Source: Glandiceps talaboti
Taxonomy: Eukaryota; Hemichordata; Enteropneusta; Spengelidae
Direction of reading: 5' to 3'
Assembly (NCBI RefSeq): GCF_964340395.1
Contig: NC_135553.1
Location: 24,013,449-24,077,448 of the forward strand
Length of the DNA: 64,000 bases
Within the stretch, counting starts at the first letter, position 1. The number at the start of each line of letters is the position of its first letter. This document shows positions 50,480-62,086 of this stretch, piece by piece. The position numbers were made by a program, and so were the translations under genes. Under the pieces are notes generated by a model. It was not told the origin of the DNA. It saw only the letters and a program-made list of their open reading frames with translations, and made no database searches.

Positions 50480-51979
50480 TTTTTCTGATCATTACCTGCA
50501 TGACCAATCGCTCCCTTCAAAATGGTACATTTCCAGATGTCTGGAAGGAGGCAACCGTCGTACCATTGGTCAAAAAAGCAGCTGGCGGTATAGACTTGTC
50601 TAATTATCGACCTGTTAGTAACCTGTCATTCATTTCCAAGCTAGTAGAACGGGTTGTTGTCGATCAACTCACCACTCACATGCAGATCAATGCCTAGCTA
50701 CCAGTTCATCAATCAGTGTACAGACAATATCACAGTATAGAGACTGTCCTCAGTAAGTTATGTCAGACATACTTGAGTGTATGGGTCAAAAACAAGTTGC
50801 ACTTTTGGTTCTACTTGATCTAAGCTCAGCCTTTGATACCGTTGACCATGCAATTCTATTGGAGACAATAGAACGCGAATTTGGAGTACAGAATGTCGCA
50901 CTCACTTGGTTAGCCTCTTACCTCACCAACAGATCACAGAAAGCCATAGTATCTGGCTGTTTATCTGAAAGTGTTCAACTGAAGTTTGGCGTCCCACAAG
51001 GATCATGCCTTGGCCCAGTCCTTTTCACGGCCTATTCGAGTACACTGTTTCGCGTCATAAACAACCATATGATTAATTCATACGGCTATGCTGATGATAC
51101 ACAACTTTTGAAAGCGTTTAAACCTCGATTAGATGATGAAACTGATGCTATAAAGTGTATATAGAGGTGTGTCGGTGACATACAAGCCTGGATGTTAACA
51201 CATAGACTGAAGTTGAATGAGAACAAAACTGAAGTTATGCTACTAGGGACAAAACAACAATCAGCTAAAGTAACAAGTAACCATATTACTGTCGGAGAAA
51301 ATCAGATCAAAATAGTTGACCATGTCCGCTATCTGGGAGGCTGATTCAAATCTATCGATGGTTCGTCATGTTAACCAAATCTGTAGGAAAGTCAATCATA
51401 ACTTATACAATCTCCGTCGTATCCGTAAATATCTGAATCATGCTGCAGAAAGCTTGTGAAACATTGGTCCATTCTTTAGTCAGTTCTCATCTTGATTATG
51501 CAAACTCCATATTGTATGGAATGCCAAAGTATTTGTTTGAAAGATTGCAGCGAGTACAAAATAATGCCGTACGAGTTGTAAAAGGTTTGAGGGAATAACT
51601 CAATCTCTTATTCAGCTCCACTAGCTGCCTGTCAAGGCACGAGTTGATTTTAAAGTAATTTTACTAGTTTTTAAGGCTTTGAATGGTAAAGCACCTTTGT
51701 ATATCCAGGATTCGTTCACACGTACCGTGACGTACCAACAATTCTCGTTACAATTTACGTAACGATTAAACAATATTATAAACTGTATTGATGTATTACC
51801 ACATGTCCTTTACTAAGTAGTCATTTTAGCCTTTTTGTAATTATTGTAACCAATTTGTTGTTTTTAGCTTTATTATATTGTTTTACCATGCTTTTAAATC
51901 TATTTTATGTACAGCGCTTTTGAATATTAATAAATAGAAAAGGCGCTTTAGAAAATAAATAAACGTTAAACTTTATTAG
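50480..51979 (+). mobile_element. CR1/L2-like LINE, longest decayed copy (copy d)
   Basis: About 1.5 kb covering the RT domain to the 3' end, with several frame breaks. In order: GTFPDVWKEATVVPLVKK and SNYRPVSNLSFISKLVERVV (RT motifs 1-2); ALLVLLDLSSAFDTVDH (motif A, catalytic Asp); FGVPQGSCLGPVLF (motif B); YGYADDTQLL (motif C); the degenerate thumb with a VRYLGG-like box; the LPVKARVDFK segment; then the GCGCTTT hairpin and AATAAA-type tail. It sits at the fixed site 45 bp from the H2B#7 stem-loop. It shows what copies a, b, c and e derive from. Confidence 0.85.
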
Positions 51980-52024
51980 AGTCATATTGTTTGGTTTGGT
52001 AGTTCTCTTTTTGGAGGATGTAGT

Positions 52025-52040
52025 GGTCCTGAAAAGGACC
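52025..52040 (-). terminator. H2B#7 histone 3' stem-loop
   Basis: Perfect GGTCCTTTTCAGGACC on minus, with the purine element. The adjacent LINE tail supplies a minus-strand AATAAA at about 51978-51973. Confidence 0.95.
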
Positions 52041-52069
52041 GTTTGGTTTGTGTATGCTGGGCATACGAA

Positions 52070-52438
52070 TTATTTGGAGCTGGTATACTTCGTTACGGCT
52101 TTGGTTCCCTCACTGACGGCGTGCTTGGCAAGCTCACCGGGTAGCAAGAGACGTACAGCAGTCTGGATCTCTCTGCTCGTGATGGTGGATCTCTTGTTGT
52201 ATTGGGCAAGACGGGAAGCTTCAGCTGCAATACGTTCGAAAATATCGTTGACGAAGCTGTTCATGATAGACATGGCCTTGGATGAGATACCAGTGTCTGG
52301 GTGAACTTGTTTCATAACTTTGTAGATGTAGATACCATAGCTTTCCTTTCTACGTCTCTTTCTCTTCTTGTCACCACTTCGTACAGCTTTAGCCTGACCG
52401 GCTTTCTTTGCAGCTTTTACACTTCCCTTGGGAGGCAT
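52070..52438 (-). CDS. H2B: Histone H2B, copy 7 (122 aa), Gly7Val
   Basis: Intact, with one replacement in the tail: residue 7 is Val ([12 protein letters not shown]) where all others have Gly. A single G-to-T on the coding strand explains it. The change lies in the flexible tail between acetylatable lysines and should not affect the fold. Promoter TATA and octamer intact. Confidence 0.97.
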   Translation of the reverse strand: MPPKGSVKAAKKAGQAKAVRSGDKKRKRRRKESYGIYIYKVMKQVHPDTGISSKAMSIMNSFVNDIFERIAAEASRLAQYNKRSTITSREIQTAVRLLLPGELAKHAVSEGTKAVTKYTSSK

Positions 52439-52785
52439 GTTTGATTTCAATCGGATGATGATTTCAGTGTGTTGAGGAAATGCAAACGGTGCACTTTTTA
52501 TAACCAAAGGAATGCAAATGTGGAATTCTAATGATAATGAAGTGATAGGCGGGAAAGAGAAAATTCAATAACAATTATCACCTTCTATTTATGCATTTAA
52601 CTTCGCGCCAAATCAACTCTTTGTCATTGGTTAGGTTTGCAGCTCATTACCAGTTCGTTGTTGTGATTGGCCAAAATTGACTGTTAGCAGAATTCTCCCT
52701 TCGGCTGTAAATTTGGACAGTTTGGTGGTAGGTTCAGTCATTTAACATCAGTAGACAGTACTCACGAAAAACCAACAAGTTCATA
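52439..52785. promoter_or_regulatory. Divergent H2B/H2A promoter, unit 9, altered H2A TATA
   Basis: H2B TATA 52495-52503, octamer 52512-52519. The H2A box reads TGTAAAT (52706-52712) instead of TATAAAT. Confidence 0.85.
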
Positions 52786-53160
52786 ATGTCTGGACGTGGT
52801 AAAGCAAGTAAAGCTAAGGGTAAGGCAAAGAGCCGTTCCAGCCGTGCTGGTTTACAGTTCCCAGTCGGACGTGTGCACCGTTTCCTTCGCAAAGGCAACT
52901 ATGCTAAACGCGTTGGTGCAGGTGCCCCAGTCTACTTGGCTGCCGTTCTCGAATACTTGGCTGCTGAGATCCTAGAGTTGGCAGGAAATGCTGCCCGTGA
53001 CAACAAGAAGACCAGAATCATTCCACGTCACTTGCAACTGGCTGTCCGTAATGACGAAGAATTGAACAAACTGATGGGCGGTGTCACCATTGCTCAGGGT
53101 GGTGTATTGCCAAACATCCAGGCAGTACTTTTACCAAAGAAGACTCAATCCAAAAAGTAA
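52786..53160 (+). CDS. H2A: Histone H2A, copy 7 (124 aa), Gly8Ser
   Basis: Intact, with one replacement: residue 8 (Met as 1) is Ser, giving [12 protein letters not shown] in the tail instead of [12 protein letters not shown]. It adds a potentially phosphorylatable serine among the acetylatable lysines. Its promoter TATA is also altered. Both histones of this pair carry tail substitutions seen nowhere else in the window. Confidence 0.97.
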   Translation: MSGRGKASKAKGKAKSRSSRAGLQFPVGRVHRFLRKGNYAKRVGAGAPVYLAAVLEYLAAEILELAGNAARDNKKTRIIPRHLQLAVRNDEELNKLMGGVTIAQGGVLPNIQAVLLPKKTQSKK

Positions 53161-53189
53161 ATCGTATGCTATGCATACACAAACCAAAC

Positions 53190-53205
53190 GGTCCTTTTCA
53201 GGACC
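53190..53205 (+). terminator. H2A#7 histone 3' stem-loop
   Basis: Perfect GGTCCTTTTCAGGACC and purine element; AATAAA at 53272-53277. Confidence 0.95.
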
Positions 53206-53734
53206 ACCACATCCTCCAAAAAGAGAACTACCAAACCAGTAAACACACACCAATATGTCTTGCCTCTTTTGAATAAAGAGAAATACATTACACATAGTTG
53301 TGAAAGTAATGCAGATACATTGAGAGCCAAGGTCATTTTTGCACCAAGTCCACTAAAGTAGACGGTGTGAACGACATCTACCAATAAAATGATTTGCTAA
53401 ACGATGCAGTGAATGTCAAAATACATTTTACCACTATGATTTTACATACAATACAGTGTTCCAGTACATGTACTATTAATTTCGCAGCCAAGCTAACAAT
53501 AATAATTTTCACCAAATGTAATAAAAATTCACCTAAAAATGGATACATATACAGAATACATGCCATAAGGGATCAAGAAATAGCAAAGCTGGCCAACAAA
53601 CGTACTAGTACTTGTAGGTGTATATACAACATTCCAGATTTCCATAGGAACTATCACAAATAAGAAACATTTAAATACAAAAAATTACAAAGCACAACAT
53701 ATGGAACAGTAAACTTGACACACATTAAATTAGA
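53206..53734. other. H2A-proximal spacer block, unit 9
   Basis: No gene seen. Confidence 0.6.
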
Positions 53735-54025
53735 CAATCGTCCCTAATCTTTGTATAAATGCTGAGTGGCTTATCCGCGAGAAGAGAGATACTAGTCCCG
53801 ACTAAAGTTCCTCACTTCTCGCGGCTAAGCCGGTCAAGGCACACTTTGTGCGCCTTACAAAGCTCAGGGTCGCGATCTGGCAGCGAGACTAATGTACTAT
53901 AAGATTACTGCAATATGTACATGGCAATTAATATTTCTGCCAGACTCGGGACTAGTCCCTCTATCTCTTCTCGCGGCCAAGCCACTCGGCATACATATAT
54001 ACAAAGCTAAGATTATAGGGACGAT
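53735..54025. repeat. MITE-like inverted-repeat element, unit 9
   Basis: Same form as at 7086, including the AATATTTCTGCC variant. Confidence 0.75.
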
Positions 54026-54868
54026 AGTCACGCGTCTGGCAGCGAGACAACATAGAAAGTTATTAAAGGTACTTTTCCACTCGCGTACGGTAATTTCTTT
54101 ATTTTATTTATTTTTTAACTTTCACAAAAGTCAGGCAGTCCACACAGGTGACGGACACCTATAAATGTGGACCCCAAAACATATATACAGGGAAATAAAA
54201 GACAACCGGCAAACACTACAGTTACAATACATGTACAAGATGAATGGAAACACCTACAATTACAATAAGCCTAAATCTGTCTTGGAGCGGAAATTGCCAA
54301 ATGTATAAATTACAAAAAAAAACAGAAATAATATCTTAAAACTACGAATAGAGGAGATAATGGAAAGCTACAACAAATACTCAAATAAATACATTTGCAG
54401 TCGCTTAATTTATTTATGTATTCATGATATTAAAGTAAAGACACAAACAAATAGATCGAAAACTTAGCTGCATTCTACCATTAAATTTCCGCTGCACACA
54501 ATTCAAATATATCTAGTAGTAGGCTGAACTATATTATCTCAAATTGCGTCGATGACTATTATTACAAATATTTCACAAAACATATTCGCATGTAGGAAAT
54601 GCTGACAAAGTGTCATGAGGGGTCATATTAAATAACTATAGTGGTAACATGTAGAACATTGGTATCGGTACGACTACATGAGATATTCATAAAATACTCT
54701 CTAAATTAACACGCGAAAACAATTGGTCGGTTATGGGTCCCAAGATATGCTGAAATTATTAGGAATTTGAATTACCGTACAATGAGAAGGTGACTATCTC
54801 ATTTCCTTTATACAGATAACAAAGCTGTGATAATGATTTCTATCTTTAGTCGATCGGTGTAAGTTGGG
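54026..54868. other. Spacer block beyond the MITE, unit 9
   Basis: No gene seen. Confidence 0.6.
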
Positions 54869-54872
54869 TTAT

Positions 54873-55747
54873 ACGTCACCTGTCACCAATCTCGCATTTT
54901 CATTGGTCGAGAGCCCTGCAGATACACAGGCGTATTTTTCACAACAGCCGTATTTTTGCTTGTTGTATCACGTGATCACTGCACGTCCCCTTGTAAACAA
55001 ATCTAGCAGACAACTAGAGATCGAGCTATAACCAGCATTTCCAATGCCAAATTTGTTCTCAAGCGAACAAAATATCACCGTTGTATACATTGAAACAAGT
55101 CTTTGAACTGTACTTTTCATGTCACAGGGAAATAGTCAAAAATTCCACACACAACCGTGAAAGTCCAGTAACGGCGAACGCACGGTCGTCACGCGATCGT
55201 AAACATGAATTCCTAAATTTATGAAGGATATGAAAATTACCACCACAGAGGGTGTAATTTTTGCTTAACTAGAACAACAAAGCATATCACGAACATTTAT
55301 GTACATTTAATGGTATACAGTACGCAAAACAAAGACGTACTCATTTTTCAGCTGATGGTTATAAGTTTGAATATATCGCTGAGTGATATGCAAATAGTAA
55401 ACATTACGTCATACTACTGAGCAAACGCGCACTCTGATTGGATGATAAAGTTAAGGCTGACATGTAAACAACCGCATTGCAGTTATCAGAGAGGTGCGTG
55501 ATACTACCCTCAACAGTATAACGCGGAAGTGATTTTATTTTAAAATGAAACAGCATTTTTAGACATTCAAAAATGAATTCATAGTCGCAGGTGACGTATA
55601 AGTATGTTATTTGCCAAATACTGTTCCACATCTTGCTGCTCAAGGTAATTTTTTCTGGTATAACGGCTCGCCTCCGGCTCTCCGTTATACCAGAAAAATT
55701 ACCTCTCGCAGCAAAATATGGAACGGTATTTGGCAAATAACATACAC
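54873..55747. mobile_element. ~875 bp hairpin-ended insertion (copy 4)
   Basis: TTAT flanks at 54869-54872 and 55748-55751. Its last bases are CATACAC rather than CATATGC. Otherwise almost identical to copy 3. Confidence 0.75.
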
Positions 55748-55751
55748 TTAT

Positions 55752-56320
55752 CTACATCAGTTCCTTTAGGATATCGATACCTTCATTTATTTGTATAAGT
55801 TGTACAATGTATAAATTTGATGTCAACGGAGAAATGATAGATTTGACCATAGACCATACACGAAACGTACGGTCTATGGTTTGATGGTACTGGTGGTGGT
55901 GCAGCGTAGTGTCCTTGGAATGTTTGGATCCTAATTAAATGACATGGAGGGTTGATGGGAAAACGAACTCTTCACCTCTTGTAACCATAAACGTTTGAGA
56001 GAGACTTATTTATCGACTTTTACTCCTGATTTGACTTTAGAATTATTAAAACATTTAAAATCGTGTATATTTATGGTTAAATTACAACTACTCACAGTCC
56101 CCGATAGAGGGATTGTGAATTACTGTTGCACATTTAAGTCAAGCCGTGTTGGCCTATTGCTTTACGACACTGTAAATTTGATGGTGATGTCATTAATAAT
56201 ACTAACATTTGAAAACTATTAATATTCTAAAATGTCGGTTATAGGGATATCAGAGAGAAGTTTATTATTTTGTATCTAAACACTCTAAAATATCTTAAAC
56301 GAGATATTCATTATGTTTTT
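55752..56320. other. H4-proximal spacer block, left of the LINE
   Basis: No gene seen. It is interrupted at 56321 by the large LINE and resumes at 61387. Confidence 0.6.
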
Positions 56321-56332
56321 AAAAGGCATTTC
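56321..56332. repeat. Target-site duplication, left copy (5 kb LINE)
   Basis: AAAAGGCATTTC, repeated at 61375-61386. Empty sites at about 24082 and 30984 read TTTTTAAAAGGCATTTCTCC. Confidence 0.9.
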
Positions 56333-56454
56333 GGTCACGTGATGTACAGCAAACTGTTCGCTTGCATGTTCAGATCGCTCTACAACTATTTCTGTGTATT
56401 TCATTGAAATCAGCAAGCTAGTCTTTCTCAGCACATCCGTTGTGTTAGAAAACC

Positions 56455-57762
56455 ATGGGAGTCTCCGTTGAAGTCTGGAGAGCCAAGATTGGGACTTTCA
56501 CTCATCCTAAAAACTGGAGAGATATTCAACTGCACTTGTACAGTCCTTTTTCAAAATGGTCATATGCAAATCAGCTTGCCTACAGAACGATCGCCTGTGT
56601 CGTCGTGGTATGGTATGTGGTTGCTTGCACGGACATACTACTAAACTGCGTAAACATGTCGTCATTATGGCTCCAAGAAAATGGTATGTTGCTACTAGAT
56701 GAAAATTATGATTCTTGTACTGAACGTGAAATTGGTCATTCTGCGAACTTTTCGTTTCAAGAAACCAACAGTGGCACTGACTTTGGAATGTACTCACAGG
56801 TGCCATGTTTGGCATCTGTCATCAGTAAGCCATTAGTCAAAAAACTTTTGCAGTTAGCCGGTGACATAGAACTAAACCCCGGTCCCCAGTCTGATGTTAT
56901 CGATGCAATGGAGTCTATTAAAGGGGAATTATTAGCGCAAATAAACAAGGTCGGTGAGCAACTTAGTCGTGAGATGTCTGTTTTGAATGACAAGCAAACT
57001 GTTGTTCAAAGAACTTGTGACGGTCTTAGCCATAAGCTGTCAGAACTTCAACAAGTGACACAAAAAATGAGTTCTGAAATAAATGACCTTAAAGAAGAGA
57101 ATAATGTCACCAGACTTGACATTGATGCTATCGACCAGAAGGTAGAAAGTATGATGGAACAACTGAATGACATTGAGAGGGATACAGACAGTCTTGAATC
57201 GTTTTCGAGAAGAGACAATGTCCGACTGTATGGGATAACAGAAGAACCAGGAGAGACTTTTGATAGTATAAAAGAAAAGGTTGTGTCAATCTTGAATGAA
57301 ACAGTTAGAGGTAAAACCTCTTGAATGAAACAGTTAGAGGTAAATCGGGACATCGTCCGAGCCCATCGCACCGGCATCCGACGTGGCCCGCAACCAAGAC
57401 CAACATTAGTCAAGTTCCATCATGGTGCAGACAAAGTGACTGCTCTCGCTGCAAGGGATGATCTAAAGAAAATAAATGTCGGAATTGGAAATGACTTAAC
57501 GAAACGACAACAAAAAACACTTTCCAACTTGAGAAGCCAGGGCAAAAAAGCATACTTTAAAAAGGGCAAATTGATTATCGAAAACAATGATGAACATATT
57601 GCGCAACAGAATGCACAAGAAGTTGCTGTTTCAAGTATTGTCGGGAGTACCGAAAGTCAGAACCCTCGGAAAACATACAGGCGAGGTACAGTCTCCATTG
57701 CACCACAGCGTCCGTTTACAAGATCCCGTACTAGAGAACCAGAGATGTGCACATCCGAATAG
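56455..57762 (+). pseudogene. LINE ORF1 with 2A-like motif, interrupted by one stop
   Basis: Begins in an optimal context (AACCATGGG). Residues 1-135 form an N-terminal leader region with a hydrophobic stretch (about 45-63, including CVVVVWYVV). Residues 136-144 are GDIELNPGP, matching the 2A ribosome-skipping consensus DxExNPGP, preceded by a leucine-rich segment (KLLQLA). After it come a long coiled coil (about 150-245) and an RRM-like domain starting near SRRDNVRLYG, as in L1 ORF1 RNA-binding proteins. A TGA at 57322-57324 interrupts the frame inside an imperfect 29 bp tandem duplication (57291-57344). Beyond it the same frame resumes (RAHRTG, RPTLVKF) to a stop at 57762. Confidence 0.85.
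56860..56886 (+). other. 2A-like ribosome-skipping site
   Basis: Codons 136-144 of ORF1, GDIELNPGP. The predicted separation is between Gly143 and Pro144. All conserved positions (D137, E139, N141, P142, G143, P144) are present. 2A-like motifs are known in non-LTR elements of sea urchin, amphioxus and molluscs. Confidence 0.85.
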
Positions 57763-57783
57763 GGAATCGGCCACGGCTCAAAA

Positions 57784-60700
57784 ATGTTGAAAATCATGTT
57801 TTGGAATGTGAGAGGACTCAAGAACAAGATTAAAGATTTTGACTTTGCGAACTATTTGTTACTCAATGATGTAATTATTCTAGTGGAAACCTGGGCGGAA
57901 AGTGATATGGAATTTGACGATATATTTCCGGGTTTTAAAGTTTTCAGTAAATATCGTCCAAGAAAAGCAGCTTCTGGTAGATATTCCGGTGGTATCATTA
58001 TTATTGTAAAAGAAAATATTTTGCCTTATATTACACCAGTCAGATGTGATATGAAAGATTGTCTATTCCTTCTCATAAATGGAGATTTAATTAGCAATAT
58101 CAAAGACATTTTAATTTGTGGGGTATATATACCCCCAGAAAAGTCAACATATTATCACAATTTGCAGTCGGAAAATGGTGTTGACTTATTTGAAACCCAA
58201 TTGTTAGAAGTTATTTCTAAACTGCCAGATGTAGACATCATTGTGGCAGGGGATTTCAATGCACGTACTGGCACTGAAGCTGACTACATTGTTGATGATG
58301 ACCCCAAGTATGTAGTCAATGATATGCCTAATTATAATACAGATTGTTTCAATATGCCCCGCACTTCAAAAGATAACACAGTAAACATTTTTGGTCGCAC
58401 CTTACTCACTGCTTGTTCTACGTATAGTTTGCATATTTTAAATGGTAGATCGGGGTCAGATGCTAATAAAGGTGATTTCACTTGCATTTCACACAATGGG
58501 GCTAGTGTCGTTGACTACATCTTGGTTTCCACTCAAATGTTTAATGAGATTCATGATTTCTCTATTGGTTTACGTACTGAATCTGATCATTTTCCACTTC
58601 ACTTTAAGTTATCTTCAGTTTTATGCCGTCAGTTAGAACCCAGGATCCTGCATAGGCCTATTGCAGAAAAATACATTTGGAACGAGGCTCAGAGAAATTC
58701 TTTCATTAATCATTGTCAGTCAGATTCCGCTACTGCTCTTTTAAACAATTGTAGTGAGAATGTCAATATTGAGGTAGACGATTTTGTGTCAGCCATTCAA
58801 CATATTTTTGATGACGCAGCATCTAAGTGTAATATGGTCAAGAAAGTGTACAGCTTGGGTAAAGAACGCCAGCGAAAACAACCCGATTGGTTTGACTCAG
58901 AGTGCAAAAAATTAAAATTGGAGAAGTTTAGGTGCTTGAGGAAATTTCGCTCTGAGGGTAACGTTTGTTTTCTCAATAGTTTTAAAAGACTGAGATCAGA
59001 GTTTAAAAATATGTGTAATGTAAAAAGACTAAAATTTCTTGATACTCGTAGAAAGCAGTTGGCTACTTCTATCAACGACCCAACCCGTTTCTGGCATACT
59101 CTCCATAAAATTACTACTTTTAGAACACGCACCCCTTCTCTTCTGCCAGATGTTTGGTTCAATTATTTTAGTAAGCTGTTCCAAAATGATTCTGAACCCC
59201 CACCTTTTCATTTATCGGATGATTTTACCCATTTGTTAGAATCTACAGTTGATGACGTTTTCCCTATTGAAGGAGATTTGACCTATGATATTCTGAATGG
59301 TCCTATTACAAACGAGGAAATTTTATGTAGTATTGCAAACCTGAAAAATGGTAAATCACCAGGACCTGATAAAGTTTTGGGCGAATTTATGAAGACCTGT
59401 TCACATTTTCTTGTACCATATTTAAATGTTTTGTTCAATAGAATTTTAGACACTGGGTTATTTCCAACAGAATGGTCAAAAGCTATAATTGTACCTATTC
59501 ACAAGAAAGGACCTATTAATGTACCAGATAACTATAGAGGTATTTCTCTTTTAAGTATCTTTAGTAAAATATTTACCTGGATTTTAAACAGGCGTCTTAC
59601 ATTTTGGGCAGAGGCTTTCGATAAAATTGACGAAGCGCAAGCTGGCTTTAGACGAGGTTATTCTACTGTCGATAATGTATTCATCCTTCAGTCAATTATC
59701 CAGAAGTATCTGACAATGAATAAGGGGAAATTCTATTGCGTATTCGTCGATTTTTCTAAAGCGTTTGACACGGTTGAACGTCAGAGGTTATGGTATCTCC
59801 TTGAAAGGTGGTGTGAAGGGAAAGATGTTCAGAATGCTTAACAGTATCTATAACAGTGTCAAGTCTTGTGTGAGAACAGGTGATGGTAATACTGAATATT
59901 TTAACTGTCACAGTGGCGTACGCCAAGGGTGTATGCTTAGCCCCTTCTTATTTTCATTTTTTATCAATGAATTAGCAAGGGAAATCCATGTTACTGGCCA
60001 GCGTGGAGTGCAGCTGTCCCCAGACTTAGTTGAAATCATGTGTTTACTATTTGCAGACGATGTTGTAATGTTTTCTGACACAATTATAGGACTTCAAAAA
60101 TTATTAACCACTCTAAGTGAATACTGTAGTAAATGGCAGATGACTGTCAATTTATCTAAGACAAAAATAGTAGTTTTCAAAAATGGGGGATTTGTGTCAA
60201 AGAGAGAAAAATGGGTTTTTAACGGGAAGGCACTTGAAGTTGTTTCATACTACAAATACCTAGGATTATTGTTATCATGTCGTTTAAAGTGGTTTCAAGC
60301 CACCAAATTGCTATCACAACAGGGCAGAAAAGCTTTTATAAACGCCTGGAGCAAGTGTAATAGAGTTGGTACCTTGTCATATGATACTTTCTTTAAGTTG
60401 TTTGATTCAATGATTTCACCAATTTTGACGTATGGATCTGAACTATGGGGTTTTCAAAGTTACTTGTCACTAGAAAGGGTACAGCTTTTAGCATGCAGAA
60501 TATTTTTAGGGCTTCCACATTGCGCTCCAAATTGTGCTGTTCTTGGTGAATGTGGGAGATACCCAATATATCTAATAACAGCAAAAAAATGTATTAAATA
60601 TTGGGCCAAACTTGTAAATATGCCAAATTATAGATATCCAAAAAAAATGCTATAATATGCTTTACCAAATTGAAAACTCTGGTTTAAGATCTAAGGGTAC

Positions 60701-61259
60701 ATGGGTCAGAGAAGTACGAACCTTACTCTCTATTTCTGGTCAACAAGATGTATGGGACGCACAGGAAGTTGACAATATAGACCTTTTTATAGGCACATTC
60801 ACCACTAGATTTAAACAGTTTTTATTTTTAAATTGGCACAGTGAAATATCAACCTTAGATAAACTAGAAAATTACAGAAATTTCAAATCCCTGCTGCAAC
60901 CTGAAAAGTATTTGTTCTCTGTTACCATTGACAAACATCGGAAGATGTTAGCACGTTTCAGGTGTTCTGCACATTGCTTAAAAATCGAAAGTGAGAGAAA
61001 ATATGGCATAGAGAGACAGGATCGTATTTGTAAACTTTGTGATTTTAGAGAAGTTGAGGATGAATTCCACTTTCTTCTGAAATGTACCTTTTTCAACCAA
61101 TATCGCAACAAATATATTCCTGCCTATTATTATTCACCACCATCCTACGAAAAGTTTATTGAAATAATGCATAGTGAGAACGGAGATATATTGCAAAAGT
61201 TGGCTGTATTTCTTTTTCATGCTCTTTCTCTGAGGAAAGAAGCAGATTCTTTGTTGTGA
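57784..61259 (+). pseudogene. LINE ORF2: APE endonuclease and reverse transcriptase, two frameshifts
   Basis: The endonuclease is complete and keeps its catalytic signatures: N8 (FWNVRG), E35 (VETW), GDFNAR with D157/N159, VDY (243-245) and SDH (267-269). RT follows: GKSPGPD (about 523), NYRGISLLS, AQAGFRRGYSTVDN, motif A FVDFSKAFDT with D656. The first frame ends at 59841 because of an indel near 59800-59812, and a second frame continues with GVRQGCMLSPFLF and FADD (60050-60061). An A8-run indel near 60641-60648 shifts to a third frame ending at 61259 with a C-x2-C..H..C motif (61029-61085). Each domain is intact but not on one polypeptide. Confidence 0.9.
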
Positions 61260-61374
61260 GCGACATTTTGTTTTCCTTTTTTCTGCTTTTAACAAGTGAA
61301 TGTAATTATGTAAATGTATTGCATTTTGGGCCAATGGCCATGGACTGCAATAAACGACCTATATAATAAAAAAA
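61260..61374 (+). other. LINE 3' UTR and A-tail
   Basis: Contains a GGGCCAATGGCC palindrome and AATAAA (about 61349-61354), then a run of As merging into the target duplication. Confidence 0.8.
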
Positions 61375-61386
61375 AAAAGGCATTTC
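61375..61386. repeat. Target-site duplication, right copy (5 kb LINE)
   Basis: AAAAGGCATTTC, matching 56321-56332. Confidence 0.9.
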
Positions 61387-61559
61387 TCCAGAATTTGACC
61401 TAAAATGAGAATCCTGTTACAGAAGTAATGTTTACATTCTTATTAGCTGAGGCATAATAAATAATCTACCAATAATAATCAACTAACAATTTATTGTTTC
61501 ATGAAATCTTAAAATCACGGCTTGGGATCCCAAGTGCGAATGAACGAGCTTGGTGAAGC
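61387..61559. other. H4-proximal spacer block, right of the LINE
   Basis: No gene seen. Continuation of the block interrupted at 56321. Confidence 0.6.
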
Positions 61560-62043
<484 letters not shown>

Positions 62044-62070
62044 ACCCATCTGCAAAAACCCAAACCAAAC

Positions 62071-62086
62071 GGCCCTTTTCAGGGCC
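62071..62086 (+). terminator. H4#9 histone 3' stem-loop
   Basis: Perfect GGCCCTTTTCAGGGCC and purine element. Confidence 0.95.

Larger units (their letters stand above)
56333..61374 (+). mobile_element. Nearly full-length non-LTR retrotransposon (LINE) with 2A-like ORF1
   Basis: About 5.04 kb, inserted between H2A#7 and H4#9. A 122 bp 5' UTR starts GGTCACGTGATG (E-box), followed by ORF1, a 21 nt gap, ORF2 (endonuclease, RT, cysteine motif) and a ~115 bp 3' UTR with AATAAA and a short A-tail. Exact 12 bp target-site duplications and an empty site in sister units prove the boundaries. The low number of breaks and its absence from every other unit indicate a recent insertion. The clade is not assigned: L1-like ORF1 plus APE endonuclease and CR1/RTE/Tx1-like RT features. 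Confidence 0.93.
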
